Assembly (NCBI GenBank): GCA_002349055.1
Contig: DECD01000029.1
Span: 27,301 to 49,558, forward strand
DNA: 22,258 bases
Direction: 5' to 3'
Source: Bacteroidales bacterium UBA2939
GTDB lineage: Bacteria; Bacteroidota; Bacteroidia; Bacteroidales; P3
The notes beneath the pieces were generated by a model. The model was given only the letters and a program-made list of their open reading frames with translations. It made no database searches and was not told the DNA's origin. Below are positions 7,110 through 14,585 of the stretch, in pieces (position 1 is the first letter of the stretch; each line of letters starts with the position of its first letter). Both the position numbers and the translations under genes were made by a program.

Positions 7110-7141
7110 TTTGGCCATGTCGGAGGGATTTCGTATCTTTG
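7110..7141 (+). promoter_or_regulatory. lpdA promoter, Bacteroidota type
   Basis: TTTG at 7110-7113, a 20-nt spacer, and TATCTTTG at 7134-7141 match the -33 TTTG / -7 TAnnTTTG consensus exactly. Transcription should start near 7147, leaving a leader of about 30 nt before ATG 7177. Confidence 0.8.
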
Positions 7142-7176
7142 CATTTTATTTAGTACATATATAATATAAAGAGATA

Positions 7177-8562
7177 ATGGCTATGAAATATGATTTATTG
7201 GTGATTGGCAGCGGCCCGGGAGGCTATGTGGCTGCCGTGAAGGGTGCCCAGTTGGGACTGAAGACCGCCGTTGTGGAGCGCGAGAACCTGGGAGGCATCT
7301 GTCTCAACTGGGGCTGCATCCCCACCAAGGCTTTGATGAAGAGCGCCCAGGCGTTCAACTATGCCAAGCATGCCGCCACCTACGGCTTCAAGGCCGAGGG
7401 TGTGGAGCCCGACCTCAACGCTATGGTCGACCGCAGCCGCGGTGTGGCCTCGACGATGAACAAGGGTGTCGAGTTCCTGCTGAAGAAGAACAATGTGGAG
7501 GTCATCAAGGGCGCCGCCAAGGTGCTGCCTGGCAAGAAGGTGAGTGTGGACGGCACCGAGTATGAGGCCGACCACATCATCATCGCCACGGGTGCCCGCA
7601 GCCGCGTGATGCCCGCCATGCCGCAGGACGGCAAGCACATCATCGGCTACCGCGAGGCCATGACCCTCCGCGAGCAGCCTGCCCGCATGCTGGTGTGTGG
7701 CAGCGGTGCTATCGGCAGCGAGTTCGCTTTCTTCTACCAGAGTATTGGTACCCAGGTCACTCTGGTCGAGTTCATGCCCCAGATTCTGCCCAACGAGGAC
7801 GAGGAGGTGGCTGCCCAGATGAGCCGCTCCTTCCGCAAGATGGGCATGAAGGTGATGCCTTCGTGCAGTGTGGAGAAGGTTGACATTGAGGGCGATGTGT
7901 GCCATGTTACCGTCAAGGACCTCAAGAAGGAGACCGAGACGGTGGTCGATGTCGACGTGGTGCTGAGTGCCGTGGGCGTGGTGACCAACCTCGAGAATCT
8001 CGGCCTCGACGAGACCGGTATCAAATATGAGCGTGGCAAGATTGAGGTCAACGACTGGTACGAGACCAATGTGCCCGGCTACTATGCCATCGGCGATGTG
8101 GTTCACGGCCCGGCTTTGGCCCATGTGGCTTCGAAGGAGGCCATCTGCTGCGTGGAGCACCTGGCAGGCAAGGAAGCCCACAAGGTGAACTACAGCAATG
8201 TCCCCGGTTGCACCTACACCACCCCCGAGGTGGCCAGCGTGGGCCTCACCGAGAAGAAAGCCGTCGACGCCGGCTATGAGGTGAAGGTGGGCAAATTCTT
8301 CTTCAAGGCCAGCGGCAAGGCCACGGCGGCAGGCAACACCGACGGATTCGTGAAAATCGTCGCCGACGCCAAGACCGACCTCATCCTGGGTTGCCACATG
8401 TGCGGCGACAATGTCACCGAGATGATTGCCGAGGCTGTTGTGGCCCGCGAGAAAGGCATGACCGCCCGCGAGCTGGCCCAGGCCATCCACCCGCACCCCA
8501 CCATGAGCGAGGGCGTGATGGAAGCCCTCGAGGCTGTCCATGGCGAAGCCATCCACGGATAG
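7177..8562 (+). CDS. lpdA: Dihydrolipoyl dehydrogenase
   Basis: 461 residues, normal length for the enzyme. FAD-binding GSGPGG is at 11-16; the redox disulfide is C42/C47 in GGICLNWGCIPTK; the NAD-binding GSGAIG is at 175-180; the second FAD motif GYYAIGDV is present; the C-terminal catalytic pair is H440/E445 in HPHPTMSE. It reoxidises dihydrolipoamide on the E2 or H-protein of 2-oxoacid dehydrogenase or glycine cleavage complexes, passing electrons to NAD+. No E1, E2 or gcv gene is nearby, so the complex it serves is not visible here. It has its own consensus promoter. The stop codon is followed by a GAGAGAT repeat array, and no terminator is seen before the next gene. Confidence 0.96.
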   Translation: MAMKYDLLVIGSGPGGYVAAVKGAQLGLKTAVVERENLGGICLNWGCIPTKALMKSAQAFNYAKHAATYGFKAEGVEPDLNAMVDRSRGVASTMNKGVEFLLKKNNVEVIKGAAKVLPGKKVSVDGTEYEADHIIIATGARSRVMPAMPQDGKHIIGYREAMTLREQPARMLVCGSGAIGSEFAFFYQSIGTQVTLVEFMPQILPNEDEEVAAQMSRSFRKMGMKVMPSCSVEKVDIEGDVCHVTVKDLKKETETVVDVDVVLSAVGVVTNLENLGLDETGIKYERGKIEVNDWYETNVPGYYAIGDVVHGPALAHVASKEAICCVEHLAGKEAHKVNYSNVPGCTYTTPEVASVGLTEKKAVDAGYEVKVGKFFFKASGKATAAGNTDGFVKIVADAKTDLILGCHMCGDNVTEMIAEAVVAREKGMTARELAQAIHPHPTMSEGVMEALEAVHGEAIHG

Positions 8563-8569
8563 GCCCCCT

Positions 8570-8604
8570 GAGAGATGAGAGATGAGAAATGTGAAATGAG
8601 AATT
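8570..8604 (+). repeat. Five tandem 7-nt units, GAGAAAT type
   Basis: GAGAGAT, GAGAGAT, GAGAAAT, GTGAAAT, GAGAATT in exact 7-nt register, starting 8 nt after the lpdA stop codon and ending 32 nt before the next start. Confidence 0.8.
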
Positions 8605-8636
8605 ATTGTTCACTTTATTAAGAATAGAAGTTTGCT

Positions 8637-9611
8637 ATGAAAATATTTCCCAAAAGCAGGGTCAAAGTGACGGAAGGTCTGCATGTGAGAATCTCGAATC
8701 ACTTCTTTTATACCGATTTCGGTATCCGTGATTCGGGCGAGATGCGCTATGGCGGACGCCGTTTCGTGATGTCGGATACCCCCGGCACGGGATTCATCGA
8801 GCGCGAAAGCGAGAGCCACAGCTACCATCTGTTCGTGCGTGAACTCGTTGCCAAGCAGAAACCCAGCTACATGCGTATGCTGTTGGGACAGGAGCCGAGC
8901 TTCGACCGTGCCATTGCCGATGCCAACAAGGCCATGATTCAGACCGACGACAGGTACAAACGCGACCTGCTGGAGTGCTATGTCAACGCCCTGACGATAG
9001 CCCGCAACGAGGAGCGCATGGAACGCATCGTCCGCGGCATCAAGGATAAGATGGGCCACCACAGCAACAAGTTCATGGTGAGCGTGATGAGCCACTACAA
9101 GAGCAAGATCCGCCAGCTGGAGCACGACATGGCGTCGGTGGTCTGGCATGTGGAGGACCACTGCTCCGAGGAGACCTACAAGGCTTATCTCCAGATGGTG
9201 GAGGCTTTCAGCCGCGTGGCTTCGTGCCGCCGCATCTGGTTCCTCGATTCGGCCAGCAAGAAGCAAAGTCAGGATCAGGTGTTCTTTGATCTGGGCATCT
9301 TCGACTACATTATCTCGAAGGACTATCTCCCCATCATGCGCCATCCCGACGGCACGCATTATTATTTCCTGCCCGATGCCGTGATTGTCGCCCGCAGCAA
9401 CACCGACTTTGACGTGTTGCCGCTGAAGAATATGACCATTGTCTATCAGGAGCTTGCCATCGAGGAGACCAATGAGTCGATGCTGGGCCGACTGGGCGAT
9501 GCGGCGAGTTCGATTAAGATTCCCGAGTGCAACCTTACCTTCTATTTTAATCATCTGCACCCCATAGTGAACTTTATCCAAGCTATGGACCGTCTGAAAG
9601 CAACGCTCTGA
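8637..9611 (+). CDS. DUF4236-like N-terminus with unknown C-terminal region
   Basis: 324 residues. The first ~55 residues resemble DUF4236 domains: a basic start FPKSRVKVTEGLHVRIS, then FGIRDSGEMRYGGRR and the typical TPGTG ending. The rest (about 60-324) matches nothing I recognise. It is rich in charged residues, with helical stretches (RDLLECYVNALTIARNEERM, HYKSKIRQLEHDM, EETYKAYLQMVEAFSRV) followed by a more beta-like end (GTHYYFLPDAVIVARSN, LPLKNMTIVYQEL). No signal peptide or membrane segment is seen, so a cytosolic protein is inferred. It is the first gene of a packed operon, 4 nt before the M23 peptidase. The DUF4236 match is by eye and should be treated as tentative. Confidence 0.65.
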   Translation: MKIFPKSRVKVTEGLHVRISNHFFYTDFGIRDSGEMRYGGRRFVMSDTPGTGFIERESESHSYHLFVRELVAKQKPSYMRMLLGQEPSFDRAIADANKAMIQTDDRYKRDLLECYVNALTIARNEERMERIVRGIKDKMGHHSNKFMVSVMSHYKSKIRQLEHDMASVVWHVEDHCSEETYKAYLQMVEAFSRVASCRRIWFLDSASKKQSQDQVFFDLGIFDYIISKDYLPIMRHPDGTHYYFLPDAVIVARSNTDFDVLPLKNMTIVYQELAIEETNESMLGRLGDAASSIKIPECNLTFYFNHLHPIVNFIQAMDRLKATL

Positions 9612-9615
9612 ACTG

Positions 9616-10599
9616 GTGAAGAAATCGCGCCATACCTACCGTTTCAATCCTCATACCTTGAAGTATGAGAAGGTCTTCGTGTCGCTGCGCGACAAGGTGA
9701 GGCGCATCAGTTTCAACGTACTGTTCGGCGTGGTGCTGGGTGTGGTGCTGGTGACCGCGGTGATGTATTTCATGGGGTCGCCGTCGGAGCGTGCCATGCG
9801 GCGCGAGCTGGCGCAGTTCAAACGCCAGTCGCGGGTGCTCAATGCCCGTGTGGCGCGTGCCGAGAAGGTGCTAGAGAACCTGGAGGAGCGCGACGACGCC
9901 CTCTACCGCACCATCTTCTCGAGCGAGCCCGTGAGTCCTGCGCTGCGCCACAGCGGCATTGGCGGCGTGGAGCGTTATGCCGAGTTCGACGGCCTGGAGA
10001 ATGGTGACCTGCTGAAGGCCACCACCAAGAAGGTCGACGACCTTACGAAACGCATCTATGTGGAGTCGAAGTCGCTCGACGAAATCTACGAGATGGCGCG
10101 CACCAAGAATGAGCGCATGGCCGTGATGCCAGCCATCATGCCGCTGAAGAAACGCGACTGCAAGGTCGTCAGCGGTTTCGGCCTCCGCTACCACCCCATA
10201 CTGCAAACCCAGCGCATGCACACCGGTATCGACATGACGGCCCGCCAGGGTACGCCTGTCTATGCCACGGGCGACGGTACCGTGGTGACGGCCGGGCGCA
10301 ACCCCGACGGCTATTCGGGCTACGGCGTGATGGTCATCATCGACCACGGCTTCGGATTCCGCACCCTCTATGCCCATTTGCACGGTGCCAACGTGCGTCG
10401 CGGGCAGAAGGTGAAGCGCGGCGAGCAGATAGGCACCGTGGGCAGCTCGGGTATGGCTTCGGGTACGCATCTCCACTACGAGGTGATTCTCAACGGCAAC
10501 AGGGTGGACCCCGTGTACTACTTCTTCAACGACCTCACACCCGAGGAATACGAGGAGGTGCTCGAGCAGGCCCGCCAAGTAAACCAATCGATGAGTTGA
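9616..10599 (+). CDS. Membrane-anchored M23 family metallopeptidase
   Basis: 327 residues from a GTG start at 9616, 4 nt after the previous stop; no ATG fits, and the N-terminus SRHTYRFNPHTLKYEKV is typical for Bacteroidota members. One membrane segment is at about 31-53 (ISFNVLFGVVLGVVLVTAVMYF), then a coiled-coil-like helix (about 60-100) and the LytM/M23 domain. Zinc ligands are visible: H202 and D206 (HTGID) and H287 with catalytic H285 (HLHYEV), plus H254 (LYAHLH). It should cut peptide cross-links in peptidoglycan or activate an amidase. All catalytic residues are intact. Its stop codon overlaps the ispH start by one base (TGATG). Confidence 0.93.
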   Translation: MKKSRHTYRFNPHTLKYEKVFVSLRDKVRRISFNVLFGVVLGVVLVTAVMYFMGSPSERAMRRELAQFKRQSRVLNARVARAEKVLENLEERDDALYRTIFSSEPVSPALRHSGIGGVERYAEFDGLENGDLLKATTKKVDDLTKRIYVESKSLDEIYEMARTKNERMAVMPAIMPLKKRDCKVVSGFGLRYHPILQTQRMHTGIDMTARQGTPVYATGDGTVVTAGRNPDGYSGYGVMVIIDHGFGFRTLYAHLHGANVRRGQKVKRGEQIGTVGSSGMASGTHLHYEVILNGNRVDPVYYFFNDLTPEEYEEVLEQARQVNQSMS

Positions 10600-11459
10600 T
10601 GGAAATCAGAATTGACGACAATGCCGGCTACTGTTTCGGCGTGGTGAAAGCCATCGGCGCCGCCGAGGAGGAGCTGTCGCGCGACGGCAGCCTCTTCTGT
10701 TTGGGCGACATTGTCCATAACAGCGCCGAGGTGGAGCGTCTGCGCAGCCTCGGCCTCGAGGTTATCGACCACCAGCGGCTTCCTTCCCTCACGGGACGCA
10801 AGGTGCTTATCCGTGCCCATGGCGAGCCGCCGTCGACCTACCGCACCGCCGAGCAACTCGGCATCCGCCTTATCGACGCCACCTGTCCCATCGTTTTGGC
10901 CCTTCAACAGCGCATCCGCAAGGGCTATGACGAGATGCAGCGCGTGGGCGGACAGATAGTTATCTTCGGCAAGCCCGGCCATGCCGAGGTGGTGGGACTT
11001 ACGGGCCAGACCGACGGCACCGCAGTCATCGCCAGCACCCCCGACGACCTGGGCAATATCGATTTCTCGCGCCCCATACGTCTCTATTCGCAGACCACCA
11101 AGAGCCGAGAGGAATACCAGCAGCTGATAGCCAATATCCAGTCGCGGCTGCTGCCGGGGGCCGACTTCGTGGCTTTCGACACCATCTGCAACCGCGTGGC
11201 CAACCGCGCCCGCGAGCTGGAGACCTTCGCACGTAGCGTCGATGTGCTGCTTTTCGTGGCCGGAGCCAACAGTAGCAACGGTCACTACCTCTATGAATAC
11301 TGCCGCAAGGTGCAGCCCCGCACCCACCTCATTGCCGATGCCGGCGACCTGCAAGGCGAGTGGTTCGAGGGTGCCCGCAGCGTGGGCATCAGCGGCGCCA
11401 CCTCGACTCCCCGTTGGCTCATGGAGGAGGTGGCAAAACAGTTGAGAGTTAAGAACTAA
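10599..11459 (+). CDS. ispH: 4-hydroxy-3-methylbut-2-enyl diphosphate reductase
   Basis: 286 residues from ATG 10599 (an in-frame TTG at 10596 is rejected). IspH reduces HMBPP to IPP and DMAPP, the last step of the MEP isoprenoid pathway, with a [4Fe-4S] cluster. The three cluster cysteines are at C12 (AGYCFGVVKAI), C96 (DATCP) and C197 (TICNRV), the same numbers as in E. coli. Substrate-site residues H40 (DIVHNS), H74 (RAHGEPP), E130 (GHAEVVG), T166-T167 (SQTT), S225-S226-N227 and S269 are present. The C-terminal tail RVKN and the stop codon are encoded by an AGAGTTA heptamer array that also runs into the recF start, so the natural C-terminus has been reshaped by a repeat. recF starts 5 nt downstream. 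Confidence 0.97.
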   Translation: MEIRIDDNAGYCFGVVKAIGAAEEELSRDGSLFCLGDIVHNSAEVERLRSLGLEVIDHQRLPSLTGRKVLIRAHGEPPSTYRTAEQLGIRLIDATCPIVLALQQRIRKGYDEMQRVGGQIVIFGKPGHAEVVGLTGQTDGTAVIASTPDDLGNIDFSRPIRLYSQTTKSREEYQQLIANIQSRLLPGADFVAFDTICNRVANRARELETFARSVDVLLFVAGANSSNGHYLYEYCRKVQPRTHLIADAGDLQGEWFEGARSVGISGATSTPRWLMEEVAKQLRVKN

Positions 11460-11465
11460 GAGTTA
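11445..11465 (+). repeat. Three 7-nt units (AGAGTTA) forming the ispH/recF junction
   Basis: AGAGTTA (11445-11451), AGAACTA (11452-11458), AGAGTTA (11459-11465). The array supplies the last four ispH codons, its TAA stop (11457-11459), the spacer and the A of the recF ATG. Confidence 0.8.
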
Positions 11466-12574
11466 TGGTGCTGGATAGGTTGATACTGAATAATTTCAAG
11501 AACTACCGCGAGGTTGACGTGCAGTTGTGCAACAATGTCAACTGCTTCGTGGGCAACAACGGCGCGGGCAAGACCAACCTGCTCGATGCAGTCTACTATC
11601 TCTCCTTCTGCAAGAGCTATTTCAACCCTGTCGACAGCCAGAACATCAAGCTTGGCGAGGAATTTTTCGCCATCCACGGGCATTATGGTGCCGACACCGC
11701 ATCGCTCACTTTGCGCCGAGGGCAAGGCAAGCAGATGAAGTGGAACAAGAAGGCTTACAAGACCTTGGCGGAGCATATCGGCAAGATACCGCTTGTCATG
11801 GTGTCGCCCAATGACCAGCAGCTTATCACCGGCGGCAGCGACCTGCGCCGCAAGTTCATGGACGGTGTCATCTCACAGACCGACCACACCTACCTCGAGC
11901 ACCTCATCGCCTATACCAAGGCCCTCGAGCAGCGCAACCGCCTGCTGAAGCAGATGTGGGACGACCGCCTGTGGGACGAGGCTATGGTCGCCGTCTGGGA
12001 TGCCCAACTGGCCACCAACGGCGAATATCTCACCGAGAAGCGCGAGGCGTTTGTGCGTGACTTCGCACCTCTTTTCGCCGAATACTACCATTGGATTGCC
12101 GGCACCGACGAGCCGGGCATCATCGACTATCGCCACGACTCGCGTCCCATGCTCCTCCAGCTCGAAGAGTGCCGCCAGGCCGACAAGTACTCGCAGTATA
12201 CCAACGCAGGCCCCCATAAGGACGACCTCATCTTACTCCTGAGCGAGGAGAATGCCGACTTTACCCTCAAGAAATTTGGCTCCCAAGGCCAGCAGAAAAG
12301 TTTCGCGCTGGCGCTGAAACTGGCTCAGTTCCAGTACATGCTCAACCATGCGGGCGAGAAGCCCATCCTGCTGCTCGACGACATTTTCGACAAGCTCGAC
12401 CTCCTGCGCATCAAGCGCCTCATTGCCCTCGTGGGCAGCGACCGTTTCGGCCAGGTGCTCCTCACCGACACCCAGCCCGGTCGCGTCCAGGCCATCTTCG
12501 ACGAGCTGCCCACCCTCGACCATAAGATTTTTACTGTTACCAGCGGCACCCTAACTCTCAACCTTAAACCTTAA
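11465..12574 (+). CDS. recF: DNA replication and repair protein RecF
   Basis: 369 residues, normal length. RecF is an SMC-like ATPase that helps load RecA at gaps. The Walker A motif GNNGAGKT is at 30-37, the ABC-type signature GSQGQQK at 272-278, and Walker B LLLDDIFDKLD at 302-312 with D305/D306. The N-terminus MVLDRLILNNFKNY is the standard RecF start. It lies 5 nt after ispH and 1 nt before the DUF721 gene, so the three are one transcript. Heptamer-like repeats flank it on both ends: AGAGTTA units at the start and TAACTCT, CAACCTT, AAACCTT at the end, so the last residues (TLTLNLKP) are also repeat-encoded. Confidence 0.96.
   Translation: MVLDRLILNNFKNYREVDVQLCNNVNCFVGNNGAGKTNLLDAVYYLSFCKSYFNPVDSQNIKLGEEFFAIHGHYGADTASLTLRRGQGKQMKWNKKAYKTLAEHIGKIPLVMVSPNDQQLITGGSDLRRKFMDGVISQTDHTYLEHLIAYTKALEQRNRLLKQMWDDRLWDEAMVAVWDAQLATNGEYLTEKREAFVRDFAPLFAEYYHWIAGTDEPGIIDYRHDSRPMLLQLEECRQADKYSQYTNAGPHKDDLILLLSEENADFTLKKFGSQGQQKSFALALKLAQFQYMLNHAGEKPILLLDDIFDKLDLLRIKRLIALVGSDRFGQVLLTDTQPGRVQAIFDELPTLDHKIFTVTSGTLTLNLKP
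12552..12572 (+). repeat. Heptamer-like array at the recF 3' end
   Basis: TAACTCT, CAACCTT, AAACCTT in 7-nt register. TAACTCT is the exact reverse complement of the AGAGTTA unit at the recF start. Only three imperfect units, so the call is weaker than for the other arrays. Confidence 0.45.
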
Positions 12575-12575
12575 T

Positions 12576-12860
12576 ATGCAGCCCGACCGCACACTCGACT
12601 ACTATCTGCAAAGCGCCCTGCGACGCTTGGACCACGGCGATTTCGCTGACGAGTTGCGTGTCGAGCGTGTCTACCGACAGCTGGCTGGCGACCTCATCAG
12701 CCGCCTCACCTCCTCGGTCCAGTTCTCCCATGGCGTCCTCTCCCTGCGTCTCTCCTCGGCAGCTCTGCGTCACGAGATGTTCAACCGCCGCGAGAGCCTC
12801 CGCCAGCGCATCAACGACAACCTCGGCGTCGAAGCCGTCAAAACCATATACATAAGATGA
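12576..12860 (+). CDS. DUF721 protein, DciA-like helicase-loading factor
   Basis: 94 residues, typical of short Bacteroidota DUF721 proteins. The DUF721 core is visible: VYRQLAGDLISRLTSSVQFSHGVLSLRLSSAALRHEMFNRRESLRQRIND, where a tryptophan is often found near the first helix but is replaced here. Related DciA proteins help load the replicative helicase DnaB in bacteria that lack DnaC or DnaI; that role is inferred from the family. The C-terminal VKTIYIR beta-strand is the usual ending. It sits 1 nt after recF, a common arrangement in the phylum, and its stop overlaps the next start by 4 nt (ATGA at 12857-12860). Confidence 0.85.
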   Translation: MQPDRTLDYYLQSALRRLDHGDFADELRVERVYRQLAGDLISRLTSSVQFSHGVLSLRLSSAALRHEMFNRRESLRQRINDNLGVEAVKTIYIR

Positions 12861-14500
12861 AGAACCTCTGGAAAGCACTGATGATGGTACGCTGCTGCAA
12901 CCGCCGCTCATTCTGGCTGCGGGTGCTCTATGTGACGTTGCAGAGCGTGCTTCCTTTGGTGAACCTCTATTTGCTGAAGCTGATGATTGACGCCGTGACG
13001 ATGGCCGTCTCCTCGAGAGGTGAAATACCCCTCGGAGCCAGTCATGTGCAGCACTACCTGTTGGCCATGTGTGGAGTCTTCCTGTTGAACCGCGTGGTGT
13101 CGGCCCTCAACGCCGTCAATAACGACGTACTGAGTCAGCGTTTGATAGACTATGTCAGCGACTTGTTGCAACGGCAGTCGGCCAGACTCGACATGCAATA
13201 CTACGACAATCCCGCCTACCACGACACCTTCCATCGCGCGCAGCAGGAAGCCTCCTTCCGCCCGCTGCAAATCCTGACTAACTTCATGGCGCTGGGTGGT
13301 TCGCTGATTTCCATCGCGGGGGTGGTGGTGATGCTCGCAGCTGCCTCGTGGTGGGTCATCGTGGTGATGATTGTGGCCGTGCTCCCCGGTTTCGCCGTGC
13401 GCCTCTTCAAGGCCCGGCGCATCTACCGTTTCCGCCGGGAAAACACGCAGCTCTACCGCCGCACCACCTATTTCGGCGCACTCCTCACCGCTCGCGAAGC
13501 AGCCAAGGAGATACGCTCCTTCAACCTTGCCCCGCTCTTCCGTGCCCGCTTCGTTGATGCGCGCCGTCAGCTTGTGGGCCAGCTCCTTTCCATCTCGCGC
13601 CGTCTGGGGACGCTCGATGTGCTCTGCGGTGTGATTGAGGCCGCTGCCATGTTCGGTGTCGTCTCGCTATTGATTAGTGAGGCTTATGTGGGTGCTATCA
13701 CGTTGGGTTCCTTTGTCATGCTCTTTGAAGCCTTCCGTCGTGGCCAGGGCTACCTCTCGTCGCTTGTCGGCGGCATCGCGGGACTTTATGACAACCGTCT
13801 CTTTGTGGGCAACCTCTTTGAGTTCCTTTCCCTCAAGCCCACCATCCTCGCTCCCGATGAGCCGTTGCCTGTGCCCGACGAGATTACCGAGGTGGAACTC
13901 CGCGATGTCACCTTCCGCTACCCCGACATGAACCGCGATGTGCTCTCCCATTTCTCTCTTCGAGCCCGCCGCGGCGAAATTACCCGCATCGACGGTCGCA
14001 ACGGCTTCGGCAAGTCTACGGTAATCAAACTCCTGCTGCGTCTCTATGACCCGCAGCAGGGCACGGTGTTGGTCAACGGCATCGATATCCGCCGTTTCCG
14101 TCCCGACGAGTTGCGCGCCCGCATGGGAGTCCTCTTCCAGGACTTTGTGCGTTACAGCCTCACCGTCGCCGACAATATCCAGCCACTCGGCCACTCAGCC
14201 ACTCAGCCACTTAGTCACTCCCTTCGTCTCGCTGGTGCCCAGCCGATTGTAGACCGCCTGCCGCAGGGCGAACACACGCTCCTTGGCCGCTTGTTCGACG
14301 GCGGCTCCGAACTCAGCATGGGACAGTGGCAGCGCATTGCCCTCGCACGCGCCCTCGCTACCGATGCTCCAGTCCTCCTCCTCGACGAACCTACCGCCTG
14401 GCTCGACGCCGACGCACGGCATCATCTGCACGAGACCCTTTGCGCTCTCGAGCCGAAAAAAATTATCCTCCTGATTACCCATTCCCAGAACCTCGAATAG
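12857..14500 (+). CDS. ABC transporter, fused membrane and ATPase domains
   Basis: 547 residues, a half-transporter of the exporter type. The N-terminal ~300 residues carry about six membrane segments, including VLYVTLQSVLPLVNLYLL and GVVVMLAAASWWVIVVMIVA. The ATPase domain has Walker A GRNGFGKST (380-388), a Q-loop VLFQDF, a signature LSMGQ (486-490; the usual LSGGQ with methionine at position 3), Walker B VLLLDEP (506-512) and the H-loop H542. The protein stops five residues after the H-loop, shorter than most relatives. An 8-nt tandem array inserts PLGHSATQPLSHS (443-455) between the Q-loop and signature. Substrate is unknown; lipid, peptide or drug export are possible. It is the last gene before the operon terminator. 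Confidence 0.9.
   Translation: MKNLWKALMMVRCCNRRSFWLRVLYVTLQSVLPLVNLYLLKLMIDAVTMAVSSRGEIPLGASHVQHYLLAMCGVFLLNRVVSALNAVNNDVLSQRLIDYVSDLLQRQSARLDMQYYDNPAYHDTFHRAQQEASFRPLQILTNFMALGGSLISIAGVVVMLAAASWWVIVVMIVAVLPGFAVRLFKARRIYRFRRENTQLYRRTTYFGALLTAREAAKEIRSFNLAPLFRARFVDARRQLVGQLLSISRRLGTLDVLCGVIEAAAMFGVVSLLISEAYVGAITLGSFVMLFEAFRRGQGYLSSLVGGIAGLYDNRLFVGNLFEFLSLKPTILAPDEPLPVPDEITEVELRDVTFRYPDMNRDVLSHFSLRARRGEITRIDGRNGFGKSTVIKLLLRLYDPQQGTVLVNGIDIRRFRPDELRARMGVLFQDFVRYSLTVADNIQPLGHSATQPLSHSLRLAGAQPIVDRLPQGEHTLLGRLFDGGSELSMGQWQRIALARALATDAPVLLLDEPTAWLDADARHHLHETLCALEPKKIILLITHSQNLE
14183..14222 (+). repeat. 8-nt tandem array inside the ABC transporter gene
   Basis: CCACTCGG, CCACTCAG, CCACTCAG, CCACTTAG, TCACTCCC in 8-nt register. 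It is translated as P443-S455 in a surface-loop position of the ATPase domain between the Q-loop and signature motif. Confidence 0.8.
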
Positions 14501-14531
14501 CGTTTTTTTTTCTCGCATGGCACAATAAAAC

Positions 14532-14554
14532 AGGTGACGAGTCGTTACCTTTTT
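14532..14554 (+). terminator. Intrinsic terminator of the ispH-recF-ABC operon
   Basis: A 7-bp stem AGGTGAC / GTTACCT (one G-U pair) with a five-base loop, followed by TTTT, 31 nt after the ABC transporter stop codon. Confidence 0.65.
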
Positions 14555-14585
14555 ATATTATTAACATATTTTAGTATATTACGCT

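Larger units (their letters stand above)
6351..7176. other. AT-rich divergent intergenic region, possible origin region
   Basis: No convincing gene. The left part (about 6400-6640) is strongly AT-rich with long A and T runs, one DnaA box and one near-box, and a short CCCC-TTTC-GGGG hairpin followed by seven T at 6608-6627. The middle holds the GTAGAGACGCGGC palindrome and the right part the 58-bp palindrome and a G/T-rich stretch (about 7020-7100) with repeated GTTTTTGGG. The lpdA promoter ends the region. Two DnaA-box-like sites are too few to call an origin. Confidence 0.5.
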
